A stretch of DNA of 32,871 nt from Multiplicimicrobium sp043718225 (GTDB lineage Bacteria > Omnitrophota > Omnitrophia > Omnitrophales > Aquincolibacteriaceae), in the NCBI GenBank assembly GCA_043718225.1, contig JAYSWD010000160.1:1-32871 (forward strand). Reading direction: 5' to 3'. The notes under the pieces are model-generated. The model was not told the origin of the DNA, did no database searches, and saw nothing but the letters and a program-made list of their open reading frames with translations. How positions within the stretch are numbered: the stretch's first letter is position 1; every line of letters begins with the position of its first letter. Both the position numbers and the translations under genes were made by a program. Shown in pieces: positions 7,100 to 13,596 of this stretch.

Positions 7100-7765
7100 C
7101 GCGGCGATCCAAAGATGGTGATGCGCGCCTTTTCCGCCGGGACGGGCCCGCGCGCGAATCTCTTCGACAGAAAATCCAACGTCTTTCAAACGCTCGGTCA
7201 GCTGAACATCCGGGCCGGCTGACCATATTCCCAAAACACCCTTGGGACGAAGCGCGCCTAAAATAACTTTCAGCCCTTTGAAACTATAAAACCAATCGTT
7301 CGATTCAAGCGATAGGCCTTGCGGCCCGTTATCCATATCCATGACAATTGCGTTATAACCGTTCCCGGCATCTTGGATTAATTCGGCCGCATCCACTTCA
7401 CAAACCGTGACGCGTTTATCCTCTAGCGGATTCCCCGCCAAATGTGCAAGCACGCCTTGATTCCATTTCACGACAGCCGGCACGATTTCAGCGACAAACA
7501 CATCCACTTTCTTCGGCAAAACATCTAAAGCTGCCCTTAAAGTAAAACCCATCCCTAGCCCGGCAATCAATACACGCGGGGCAAATTCGCCTGCGACCTT
7601 CTGCATCGCAAGCTTGCCGACTTCGTCTTCTGACGCATGCGCGCGACTGCTCATCAATTCCAGATTTCCCGCCACAATCGTGAAATCCTTATCATGCTGA
7701 TAGAGACGCAGCTCTTTCCCCCCGCCCGGCGTCGCCGCCCTATCGATCAGTATTCGTGGAATCAT
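7091..7765 (-). CDS. Spermidine synthase-like SAM-dependent enzyme
   Basis: This 224-residue Rossmann-fold protein resembles the spermidine synthase superfamily. The nucleotide-binding motif VLIAGLGMGFTL (about residues 65-76) and the acidic end of strand 2 (VFVAEIVPAVVKWN, Glu about 93) are clear. Strand 4 has IVMDMDNGP. Spermidine synthases carry an N-terminal beta-hairpin domain, which here is shortened to about 60 residues (LRLYQHDKDFTIVAGNLELMSS). A true aminopropyltransferase or a related methyltransferase cannot be distinguished. The gene lies 113 bp downstream of the HTTM-DCC gene on the same strand and converges with the membrane-protein gene. The ribosome site AAAGG is weak. Confidence 0.75.
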   Translation of the reverse strand: MIPRILIDRAATPGGGKELRLYQHDKDFTIVAGNLELMSSRAHASEDEVGKLAMQKVAGEFAPRVLIAGLGMGFTLRAALDVLPKKVDVFVAEIVPAVVKWNQGVLAHLAGNPLEDKRVTVCEVDAAELIQDAGNGYNAIVMDMDNGPQGLSLESNDWFYSFKGLKVILGALRPKGVLGIWSAGPDVQLTERLKDVGFSVEEIRARARPGGKGAHHHLWIAAKK

Positions 7766-7878
7766 GCTGCCTTTATTTTAGCTCTGCGCAAAGCGCAACC
7801 GCATTACGAAACTTTAAAGCGCCGCGAAGCTATATGTGTAGATTTATAAGCGGAAAGCATAACATCAGAAATATTTTT

Positions 7879-9102
7879 TTAGTTAAGAAAGCGGGCCCTT
7901 TCATCAGGCGCAGGCATACGGCAAACATCTTTCTTTCCGAAAAGGCGGTAACGGTTTTTGGAAATCCATCGATAGGCAAAATTGCGCAAAGGTACGGGCA
8001 GAAACCAAATTAATCCTGCGATGACCTTCCACAACCCGCCCAAACGGCCAAGCATTAAAATAATGGCTTCTGATTCCTGATGCCGGCCTTTTTCATCCAA
8101 ATAAATAATCGTGGTAATCGGCGCCGTGTCTTCGCCTAGCAATCTTTTCCGGGCCGCGCCCTGCAGCGGACTGAATTTTAAAATACCTTCTTTGTCTTCG
8201 CGGATAAAAAAATCAACCGTATGGTTGCAAAGCCCGCATACTCCGTCAAAAAATACAACCGGAAGGTCGCCGCCCAGCCCCCGCTTCGGTGGTAACCAAC
8301 GCGCATCAAAAGTAAAAAGATGCACCATGAACATTCCCAAAGTCAGATCGGTAAAATTAACCATGGTCACAATCCCCAAATGCATGCCCATAATCCCAAG
8401 CCATACCAAAGCGCGCGTCGGCCGCCATAAACAAAGCGGCGCAAATAAAATTTCGAGCGCAAGCGAAATCCAAGCCATCAGCTTCAACACAAAAGGCGGA
8501 AAAGCCAGAAACCATTCCCGTAAAAAATAATCCCGCGCCAAAGGATTCTCTAAAAGATGCATCATGGCCGTGCCATCGACCCAACTTGGGCTTTTGAGCT
8601 TGACCAAGCCGCTCACGGTATAACCCAGCGCCAGTAAAATCCAGGCGCCGTTAAAAACTAGCGCGGGCATTTGCCATATTTGGCCCGTCTTCTTGAGTGC
8701 ATCGACCGATAAACGCTCCCCGCTTGGAATAACACAGGATGCGAGCAACAGCCAGCCAACATAGGGCAGAGATGGATTCGCAATTAAATTGTTGCGGTTA
8801 AAAAGACAGGCCCAGCCATACCAAAGCAAAAGCGCGACAATGCGCCGCTTCAAACCCAGGGCATAAAAAAATGAAAGCGCTGCCAACACGCCCAAAAATA
8901 ACGTTACTCCCAGAGGCGTATCAACTAACAGCAACGCGTTCGGAAAAAGGCCATGAAAGAAATTAAGCGCGGGATCGGCAAACACACCTTCACGGCTAAA
9001 AATCTCACCTGCATGTGGAATCAACTGCAGAAAATGAATTGCCAAATAAAGGCCGAACAAAATTCTAAAAAAAGCGAATTGATATTCGGAATACGTTTTC
9101 AT
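7879..9102 (-). CDS. HTTM domain fused to DCC/DUF393 oxidoreductase domain
   Basis: This 407-residue fusion has an N-terminal multi-pass HTTM domain (related to vitamin K-dependent gamma-carboxylase membrane domains) over about residues 1-270, with hydrophobic helices and motifs such as LVKLKSPSWVDGTAM. A C-terminal DCC thiol-disulfide oxidoreductase-like domain begins at PVVFFDGVCGLCN, where Cys289 and Cys292 form the CxxC. DCC domains are thioredoxin-like; the HTTM domain's substrate is unknown. The start is the ATG at 9102, which overlaps the upstream stop as ATGA. An in-frame start 9 codons earlier lies inside the upstream gene. Tight coupling with the two upstream genes suggests one pathway in the inner membrane. 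A CxxC attached to a carboxylase-like membrane domain suggests redox coupling, which is inference. Confidence 0.88.
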   Translation of the reverse strand: MKTYSEYQFAFFRILFGLYLAIHFLQLIPHAGEIFSREGVFADPALNFFHGLFPNALLLVDTPLGVTLFLGVLAALSFFYALGLKRRIVALLLWYGWACLFNRNNLIANPSLPYVGWLLLASCVIPSGERLSVDALKKTGQIWQMPALVFNGAWILLALGYTVSGLVKLKSPSWVDGTAMMHLLENPLARDYFLREWFLAFPPFVLKLMAWISLALEILFAPLCLWRPTRALVWLGIMGMHLGIVTMVNFTDLTLGMFMVHLFTFDARWLPPKRGLGGDLPVVFFDGVCGLCNHTVDFFIREDKEGILKFSPLQGAARKRLLGEDTAPITTIIYLDEKGRHQESEAIILMLGRLGGLWKVIAGLIWFLPVPLRNFAYRWISKNRYRLFGKKDVCRMPAPDERARFLN

Positions 9103-9572
9103 TCGGCACACTGGATGGGTAAATCCCAAGCATCGCTTCTGCCGTGGGTTTGAGTTTGAATATTCAAACTTGCCGCACTCACCGGCTCTTCAACTTGAAA
9201 TGCCTTCGCCAAAGGCCCGCCTGCGCACAATCCATATTCAAAAACACTTTTCCAGATTTTCTCAGGCAATCTTGGACCGTAAGATAAAGCCGCGCCGTAA
9301 ACGTTGCGGCGGTTGTATGCACCTTTTAAACGTGCATAAATTTCAGGTGTGATTACAAAATCTAATGTTCTGCCTGAGCGCGTTTGAATATGCATGGAAA
9401 AACGGGACGCAAAAGTTTCAAGACCTTTCACATCTGAAAAAACTATCGGCAAGGGTGAAGCCACAGTCGCGGCGCCGATCGCGCGCAAAGGCTGAAAGCC
9501 CGTGACATAGCCCGCCATTTGCAGCAGCCCTAATGCAAGTAAAAACCCGGCGGCGATATTCGTGCGGTTCAT
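9099..9572 (-). CDS. Hypothetical membrane-anchored protein
   Basis: This 157-residue protein has one N-terminal hydrophobic helix (residues 6-25, NIAAGFLLALGLLQMAGYVTG) that serves as a signal anchor. A soluble part contains SMHIQTRSGRTLDFVITPEIYARLKGAYNRRNVYGAALSYGP. Two Cys residues lie in the C-terminal half, in YGLCAGGP and PIQCAE. I do not recognise the family. Both ends overlap neighbours by the sequence ATGA: the fatty acid hydroxylase upstream and the HTTM-DCC gene downstream. It is therefore almost certainly translated with them and may be an accessory subunit on the periplasmic side. Confidence 0.82.
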   Translation of the reverse strand: MNRTNIAAGFLLALGLLQMAGYVTGFQPLRAIGAATVASPLPIVFSDVKGLETFASRFSMHIQTRSGRTLDFVITPEIYARLKGAYNRRNVYGAALSYGPRLPEKIWKSVFEYGLCAGGPLAKAFQVEEPVSAASLNIQTQTHGRSDAWDLPIQCAE

Positions 9573-10300
9573 TTCGGTTTAATGGGATTGTTAATATTTT
9601 TGAACAGCAACATTTCTGAAAACATTTGTTCACGTTCGGGCAGATATCCACAAGGAGTGTCGCAGGCGGGCGGATTGCAGTAAGTCCCAAAAATCATATC
9701 CCATACCGGCAAGTCTGCAAAATTTTGATAATGATGCCCGCGTTTATGATGAATACGATGCATTTCCGGCCGCTGCAAAAAATACCCTACCCAATGCGGT
9801 GTTTTAATATTCATATGATAAAAATATTCCGCGAGGCCCGTCAACAGCGTCACCTGAGCGCCGGCTTCAACGCTTAAGCCCAGTAAAATAAATACTACGA
9901 AACCAATCAAAAGCGAGTTCACTACGATTTCAAGCGGATGCTTGTAAAAGGAAGTAATTGTTTCGATGCGGCTGGGACTATGATGAAACTGATGCAAGGT
10001 GTTCCAGAGAAAATGCGACTCATGGCGTATGCGATGCCAACCATAATAAATGAATGTGAGCAGGAAATAGGCAATCACAGCACTTGCGAAGGCGGGCAAA
10101 TGATCGCGCAAACGAAAAATACTAAACGATTGAAACCAGCGATCCCACGTCAGCCCACCCACCCAAACAATCGCAAGTTGGAAAACATTCACGACCACAA
10201 CCCGGCTCCACCAACCCTTAACCTGCGGCAGCTTTTGATCAGGAATAATCCGTTCAATAATGATGAGAAAAACCGCAGCTCCGATTAAATGAATTAGCAT
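9569..10300 (-). CDS. Fatty acid hydroxylase / sterol desaturase family membrane enzyme
   Basis: This 243-residue integral membrane di-iron oxygenase has hydrophobic helices at about 3-15, 35-50, 72-86 and 126-145. The three histidine clusters of the family are complete: HRIRH (89-93), HQFHH (103-107) and HRIHH (181-185), with an added HH at 189-190. These bind the di-iron centre on the cytoplasmic face. Members hydroxylate or desaturate sterols, fatty acids, alkyl chains or carotenoids, so the substrate is open. A GGGGG ribosome site precedes the ATG. It begins the three-gene ATGA-overlapping operon that continues into the small membrane protein and the HTTM-DCC fusion, suggesting lipid modification coupled to a membrane redox step. 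Confidence 0.92.
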   Translation of the reverse strand: MLIHLIGAAVFLIIIERIIPDQKLPQVKGWWSRVVVVNVFQLAIVWVGGLTWDRWFQSFSIFRLRDHLPAFASAVIAYFLLTFIYYGWHRIRHESHFLWNTLHQFHHSPSRIETITSFYKHPLEIVVNSLLIGFVVFILLGLSVEAGAQVTLLTGLAEYFYHMNIKTPHWVGYFLQRPEMHRIHHKRGHHYQNFADLPVWDMIFGTYCNPPACDTPCGYLPEREQMFSEMLLFKNINNPIKPK

Positions 10301-10431
10301 ATTGCCCCCGCCGCATCCACCCGCCCCGAAAACTCAATCACCACCGTGTTGTATTCCCGAACGTAATAAGTTTTAATCATACCTGTTGACCAACGACCAA
10401 AGACTGAAGACTACGACTCTTATCGAAATGC

Positions 10432-10876
10432 TCAGGACTCTGCGTAGACAACGTCCATTTTTTCAGACTCAACATTTCCTGGGAATGCTTCAACCTGCCG
10501 CTGCAAATTAATATATTCCTGTGAGGTTTTGTCCTTCCTAGAAAAACATTGCTGTTTAATTTCTTCACCTTTTTTGGTTAGCATTTCAAGGCAAATAAAT
10601 TTTGTTCCTGCAGATAAGCGACTGCTGCCAACTGGCTGCCAATGCAGATTAGCAATTTGCGATACATTCCAGGATTTTTTAGAGACTGAAAGGCTAAATA
10701 TCGACATAGTCTGAGTAATTTGCTTTGGCTCATTTTCACTGATAGACACCCGACTGAAAGACGGTACCCAATTCAAAAAAACTGGCAACACAAATAAAGC
10801 CAAGAACAAAGATGAAAACTACTAGTACACCCCAACCTTTTCCGACACCATCGTCTCCTGAAAATATAGCTGCCAT
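10432..10876 (-). pseudogene. Single-helix membrane protein gene with frameshift at a homopolymer
   Basis: The minus strand opens at the ATG at 10876 (G-rich ribosome site) with MAAIFSGDDGVGKGWGVLVV and a hydrophobic helix, but this frame stops after 46 residues. A second frame covers 10432 to about 10809 and continues with NWVPSFSRVSISENEPKQ. Removing one T from the run of seven Ts (As at 10775-10781) joins the two into one coherent protein of about 147 residues. It would have an N-terminal transmembrane helix and a soluble C-terminal domain with Cys in FICLEM and QQCFSR. The cause could be a sequencing or assembly error, a true mutation or phase variation. The alternative of a separate TTG-started gene at 10809 is less attractive, because it lacks a ribosome site and splits the helix. 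Family unknown. Confidence 0.6.
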
Positions 10877-11202
10877 TAACTTCCCCTATTTTGTTCTTCT
10901 GTATTCCGCGTGCATCGAATCGGAAACATCTTCTTCGTAACACAGCGTTTCATGCCCGCTTTTTCTGCCGCCTTTCTAAATGTTCACAATTGATTTTGAT
11001 TTGATTGGAGGCAACGGGCATATCCAAGATAATATTACCCCGATAATCGCGTGCCAGAATGCCTTTAGAATAATTTCATCAGCGTTGTCTGTCCTTAAAA
11101 GGGTCTGTTTTAAATTACCAGCTGTGCCGAGTTCGCGCAAACAAAATGCATTGACGGGTAGCAGTTATACGCAAATTGTTCAAAGGGTTTAACCGGTATT
11201 TT
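10877..11202. other. Intergenic region before repeat element A
   Basis: This stretch of about 325 bp has no convincing gene. A plus-strand frame at 10980-11192 (70 codons, starting MFTIDFDLIGG) has no ribosome site. A short minus frame encoding about 25 residues (from about 10947) ends in TAATG overlapping the next start. Both are low-confidence. Its plus-strand stop at 11190-11192 lies 11 bp before repeat element A. Confidence 0.3.
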
Positions 11203-11433
11203 TGCGATTCACGTGGAATCGCAGAAAACCATATAACGGGAAACGACTTAGAAATTCGAGGCCTAAGCTAGCAGATAAAATGAAGCGTCTTCGAGAGATA
11301 CAGCGGGCAATGCCTAGTTTCTCCGCTAATTGCCACCACCCACTTTGATAGATGGGTTCAAGTCCATTCTTTCAAGATGCGAGTTCGGAACGAAGTATCC
11401 GTTGTTTGAGCAGATTGAAAGAATGGATTGAAC
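11203..11433 (+). ncRNA. Composite hairpin element, copy A (candidate structured RNA)
   Basis: The order is as follows. Hairpin 1 is TGCGATTC/GAATCGCA (11203-11210/11216-11223). An ATATAA box is at 11231. The closing stem is CGGGAAAC (11237-11244) with GTTTCTCCG (11317-11325), one bulged T. The inner stem is ATTCGAGGC (11254-11262) with the segment 11287-11296, also with a bulged T. The linker TTGCCACCACCCACTTTG follows at 11330-11347. A long hairpin has 19-bp arms (11356-11375/11415-11433, one bulge) around the conserved ATGCGAGTT...TTGTTTGAGCAGA loop, with an inner CGGA/TCCG stem and GAA loop. It is followed by two GATTCCC-type palindromes. Copies B, C and D keep the architecture with different stem sequences. 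Transcription is not shown, so a mobile palindromic repeat is the alternative. Confidence 0.6.
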
Positions 11434-11442
11434 TGAGCCACT

Positions 11443-11508
11443 GGATTCCCGATCAGGTCGGGAATGACAGGAAGGAAAGACAAGATCCCTGATCAGGTCA
11501 GGGATGAC
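11443..11508. repeat. Two GATYCC...GGRATGACA palindromes
   Basis: GGATTCCCGATCAGGTCGGG starts at 11443 and continues as AATGACAG to 11470. AGATCCCTGATCAGGTCAGG starts at 11483 and continues as GATGAC to 11508. The stem change from CCCG/CGGG to CCTG/CAGG keeps the pairing. The second copy lies 5 bp from the antitoxin stop and may act as its transcription end. Confidence 0.85.
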
Positions 11509-11513
11509 TATCG

Positions 11514-11849
11514 TCAAACGAATTCAATTACCTCATGCTTCGCATTTCGCTTCAAGATATCAATCTTAAGATAAACTCCAAACACATCAAAAAACTTAAT
11601 CAAAGTTTCGATCGTGAGATTATCGGAACCGCTTTCAATACGACTGATAAGCTGCTGCGACACACCCATTCTCCGCGCAAGCTCATCTTGTGTCAGGCCG
11701 GTTTTTTCACGCAGCTCAGCAAGTTTGTGCGCGAGTCGCAGCTTAGCCGTTTCAACCTCGTAAACGAGTTTATTCGCTTTGTTTTTTTGAAATAATTTCT
11801 CCAAACCCGGATCATATTTTTTCAAACGGTATTTTTTCTGCTCAGTCAT
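11514..11849 (-). CDS. XRE-family antitoxin (HTH)
   Basis: This 111-residue protein has a charged N-terminal part (about 1-40) and a helix-turn-helix of the Cro/CI type at about residues 40-95 (LRLAHKLAELREKTGLTQDELARRMGVSQQLISRIESG). It is the antitoxin of the upstream Gp49/HigB-like toxin and probably represses the shared promoter. A TTG start two codons upstream overlaps the toxin stop as TTGA. The ATG at 11849 is preferred because an AAGGGA ribosome site sits at proper spacing. Gene order is toxin first and antitoxin second, as in higBA. The stop lies next to the palindromic repeats that end element A. Confidence 0.88.
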   Translation of the reverse strand: MTEQKKYRLKKYDPGLEKLFQKNKANKLVYEVETAKLRLAHKLAELREKTGLTQDELARRMGVSQQLISRIESGSDNLTIETLIKFFDVFGVYLKIDILKRNAKHEVIEFV

Positions 11850-11851
11850 GG

Positions 11852-12220
11852 TCAATCCCTTTCAAAATCGATTTTTTCAAACTTACTCAAAACCTCACAG
11901 ATTTCCTTGCGCCGCAAAGCAATCTCTATTTCCCTTTCAGGAATTTTGTCGCTCTTTTTCATAAACACATGCAGCAACACAATTTTGCTGCGTAAATAGA
12001 AAAAATAAAGCACCCGATGCCGGCCCGGGCGTAATTCATAGAGACCTGTTTTCTTCCCAATCGAGTCCGCAAAGGGACGCCGCATCTGATAACCCATCTC
12101 ACTTAAAATATTGAGATAAGCCGCAATTTTTAAACGTTCTGTGTCCGGCAAATGATCCACATACTCTTGAACCGGCACTTGCCCTCGTTCATTCACAAAG
12201 CAATAAATCTCAAATCGCAC
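11852..12220 (-). CDS. Gp49/HigB-type (RelE superfamily) toxin
   Basis: This 122-residue protein matches the phage-derived Gp49-like/HigB group of RelE-superfamily ribosome-dependent mRNA interferases. The fold elements are EYVDHLPDTERLKIAAYLNILSE (helices), LYELRPGRHRVLYFFY and SKIVLLHVFMKKSDKIPEREIEIALRRK. The basic residues in the RPGRHR and FMKKS strands are the usual RNA-contact positions. The start is a GTG at 12220 with an AAGGAG ribosome site. The stop overlaps the antitoxin region. Close coupling and gene order support a higBA-like module. The ends of the module face repeat element A downstream and a divergent second toxin-antitoxin module upstream. Confidence 0.87.
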   Translation of the reverse strand: MRFEIYCFVNERGQVPVQEYVDHLPDTERLKIAAYLNILSEMGYQMRRPFADSIGKKTGLYELRPGRHRVLYFFYLRSKIVLLHVFMKKSDKIPEREIEIALRRKEICEVLSKFEKIDFERD

Positions 12221-12235
12221 TTTCCTCTCCTTTGA

Positions 12236-12264
12236 ATATTACAACCTATAAGTTGTTTTTGCAA
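12236..12264 (-). promoter_or_regulatory. Possible promoter/operator of the HigBA-like module
   Basis: On the minus strand a TTGCAA -35 (12259-12264) and a TAATAT -10 (12236-12241) are separated by 17 bp. The spacer contains an inverted repeat, ACAAC...GTTGT (12241-12245/12252-12256). The -10 lies very close to the ribosome site, so the real start may be a little upstream in the A/T-rich tract. Confidence 0.45.
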
Positions 12265-12353
12265 GGCTCTATAAATATGATCATATTACATATTTACTTT
12301 ATTTTAAATTTATATTAACATCCTCCCGATAGACGCAACACAGTGAGGCCACC

Positions 12354-12382
12354 TTGCTTAGTATATACCTATGGTATATACT
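12354..12382 (+). promoter_or_regulatory. Promoter and operator of the RHH/PemK module
   Basis: A -35 TTGCTT (12354-12359) and a -10 TATACT (12377-12382) are separated by exactly 17 bp. A perfect inverted repeat, AGTATATACC/GGTATATACT with a 3-base centre (12360-12382), covers the spacer and -10. This is the position expected for autorepression by a ribbon-helix-helix antitoxin. Confidence 0.8.
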
Positions 12383-12398
12383 CTAATCGGGGGCTACC

Positions 12399-12641
12399 AT
12401 GTCAAAAACACTCTCGCTTAAATTACAAGATTCGGTTTTTAAGGAAACAGAAATGATCACGCAGAAACTGCATATGCCGCGTAATGGTTACATCAACGCC
12501 GCAGTCGCCTTTTACAACAAACTCAAGAAACGCGCGCTTCTGCAAAAGGAATTAGCGAGCGAATCCCTGCTTGTGCGCGATGAATCGCTCGCGACACTTG
12601 AAGCATTCGAAGCCTTTGAAGATGAAATTAAAGAGAGTTGA
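12399..12641 (+). CDS. Ribbon-helix-helix antitoxin
   Basis: This 80-residue protein starts with a beta strand and two helices typical of CopG/Arc-type antitoxins (KTLSLKLQDSVFKETEMITQKLHMPRNGYINAAVAFYNKLKK). An acidic, disordered C-terminal tail follows (LATLEAFEAFEDEIKES) that would wrap the toxin. It is encoded 6 bp before the PemK-type toxin and starts 16 bp after the palindromic operator. It should bind the AGTATATACC/GGTATATACT repeat as a dimer and neutralise the toxin. Confidence 0.85.
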   Translation: MSKTLSLKLQDSVFKETEMITQKLHMPRNGYINAAVAFYNKLKKRALLQKELASESLLVRDESLATLEAFEAFEDEIKES

Positions 12642-12647
12642 GAATTA

Positions 12648-12995
12648 GTGCAAATATTAAAATGGAATGTTTACGCGGCGGACTTAAATCCCCGCTTTGG
12701 AACTGAGCCGGGCAAACTTCGTCCCGTAATCGTCATTCAAACTAATTTGCTGAATGATGCGGGTCATCCTTCTACTTTAATTTGTCCCACCACTACCAAA
12801 ATTCAGCCTAAGTCAAAATGGCTCCGCGTTCATCTCACAAAAAATGAGGCCGGCTTGGAGGCGCCTTCCGATATTCTTGTGGATCAAATCCGTGCCATTG
12901 ATAACCGCCGTTTCAAAAAAGTGCTCGGCGAAATTCACCGCCCAAACAAACTCGTCCTGATTGAATCACTTAAAGTAATATTTGATTTGGAATAA
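12648..12995 (+). CDS. PemK/MazF-type mRNA interferase toxin
   Basis: This 115-residue endoribonuclease has the PemK/MazF fold. The N-terminal strand motif WNVYAADLNPRFGTEPGKLRPVIVIQ is the signature, with the conserved G-x-E-x-G-x-x-RPV loop. LICPTTTK and the DILVDQIRAIDNRRFKKVLGEI segment complete it. It cleaves mRNA at short sequence motifs when not bound by the antitoxin. It begins with GTG, 6 bp after the antitoxin stop. The module is oriented away from the HigBA-like pair, with both promoters in the same 180-bp gap. Repeat element B begins directly after the stop. Confidence 0.92.
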   Translation: MQILKWNVYAADLNPRFGTEPGKLRPVIVIQTNLLNDAGHPSTLICPTTTKIQPKSKWLRVHLTKNEAGLEAPSDILVDQIRAIDNRRFKKVLGEIHRPNKLVLIESLKVIFDLE

Positions 12996-13001
12996 AACCG
13001 C

Positions 13002-13237
13002 CGCAATCGAGCAAGGCGGGGATTGCGAATATAACGGGAAACGACTTAAAAATTCGAGACCTAAATCAGCAGAAGAAATAAAGCATCTTCGAGGGATCCA
13101 GCAGGCGTAGCCTAGTTTCTCCGCTTCTTGCCACCACCCCACTTTGCGCAGATGAAGAAAGCCAATAATCCGGAGATGCGAGTTCTGAGCGAAGCATCAG
13201 CTGTCTGAGCAGATCAGGATTTTGGCTTTCTTTCTTC
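13002..13237 (+). ncRNA. Composite hairpin element, copy B (candidate structured RNA)
   Basis: Same layout as copy A. Hairpin 1 is CGCAATC/GATTGCG (13002-13008/13021-13027). The closing stem is CGGGAAAC (13035-13042) with GTTTCTCCG (13115-13123). The inner stem is ATTCGAGA (13052-13059) with TCTTCGAG (13086-13093), including the conserved bulged T. A TTGCC-type linker is at 13128-13146. The final hairpin has about 16-bp arms, AAGAAAGCCAATAATCC (13156-13172) with GGATTTTGGCTTTCTT (13217-13232), around the conserved ATGCGAGTT/CTGTCTGAGCAGA loop, with inner CTGA/TCAG and a GAA loop. Compared with A and C, stems change on both sides. It lies between the convergent toxin and dnaE 3' ends. Confidence 0.6.
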
Positions 13238-13300
13238 GGGGAATCATTATGCTGAAGACTGTTTGAGTCCGCGATGAGCTTCTTTTTGAAGAACCAACAC

Positions 13301-13596
13301 AACTCCCGGAAATCAGTGAGCCGAATTCCGGGAGTTTGGAAAGAAATTGGATTCCCGATCAGGTCGGGAATGACAGAGGAAAGATAGAGGAAAGATAGAT
13401 TGCTTCGCGGAGTTTATGCCGAGTTCACTCGAGGGACTCGCAATGACGAGAAACAGACGAAGAACTTTAATTTGAGAAACCAACACAACTCCCGGAGATC
13501 AGTGATCCGAACTCCGGGAGTTTCAGAAAGGAAAGACAAGATCCCGGATCAAGTCCGGGATGACAAGACAAGATCCCTGGTCAAGCCAGGGACTTA
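13301..13596. repeat. Mosaic of hairpin and palindrome repeats after copy B
   Basis: ACTCCCGG-type hairpins are at 13301-13336 and 13487-13522. GATYCC palindromes are at 13349-13375, 13539-13565 and 13571-13596; the last covers the dnaE stop codon. An extended GATTGC...GCAATGAC variant lies at 13399-13443. Between 13456 and 13482 is the 3' arm of another copy of the composite element, nearly the same as the 3' arm of copy C. This looks like repeated insertion or recombination in one convergent gap. Confidence 0.75.

Noticed and set aside
10980..11192. Plus-strand 70-codon ORF
   Set aside because: No ribosome site and no convincing family. A faint likeness to flagellar rod/hook C-termini (ITPIIACQNAFRI) is too weak to call.
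11203..13592. Integron-type attC sites flanking toxin-antitoxin cassettes
   Set aside because: The ATATAA box and bulged stems recall attC, but no GTTRRRY partner site is found, the cassettes are in opposite orientations and no integrase is present.
13301..13596. CRISPR array
   Set aside because: Repeats are palindromic and irregularly spaced with no constant spacer length, and no cas gene is present.
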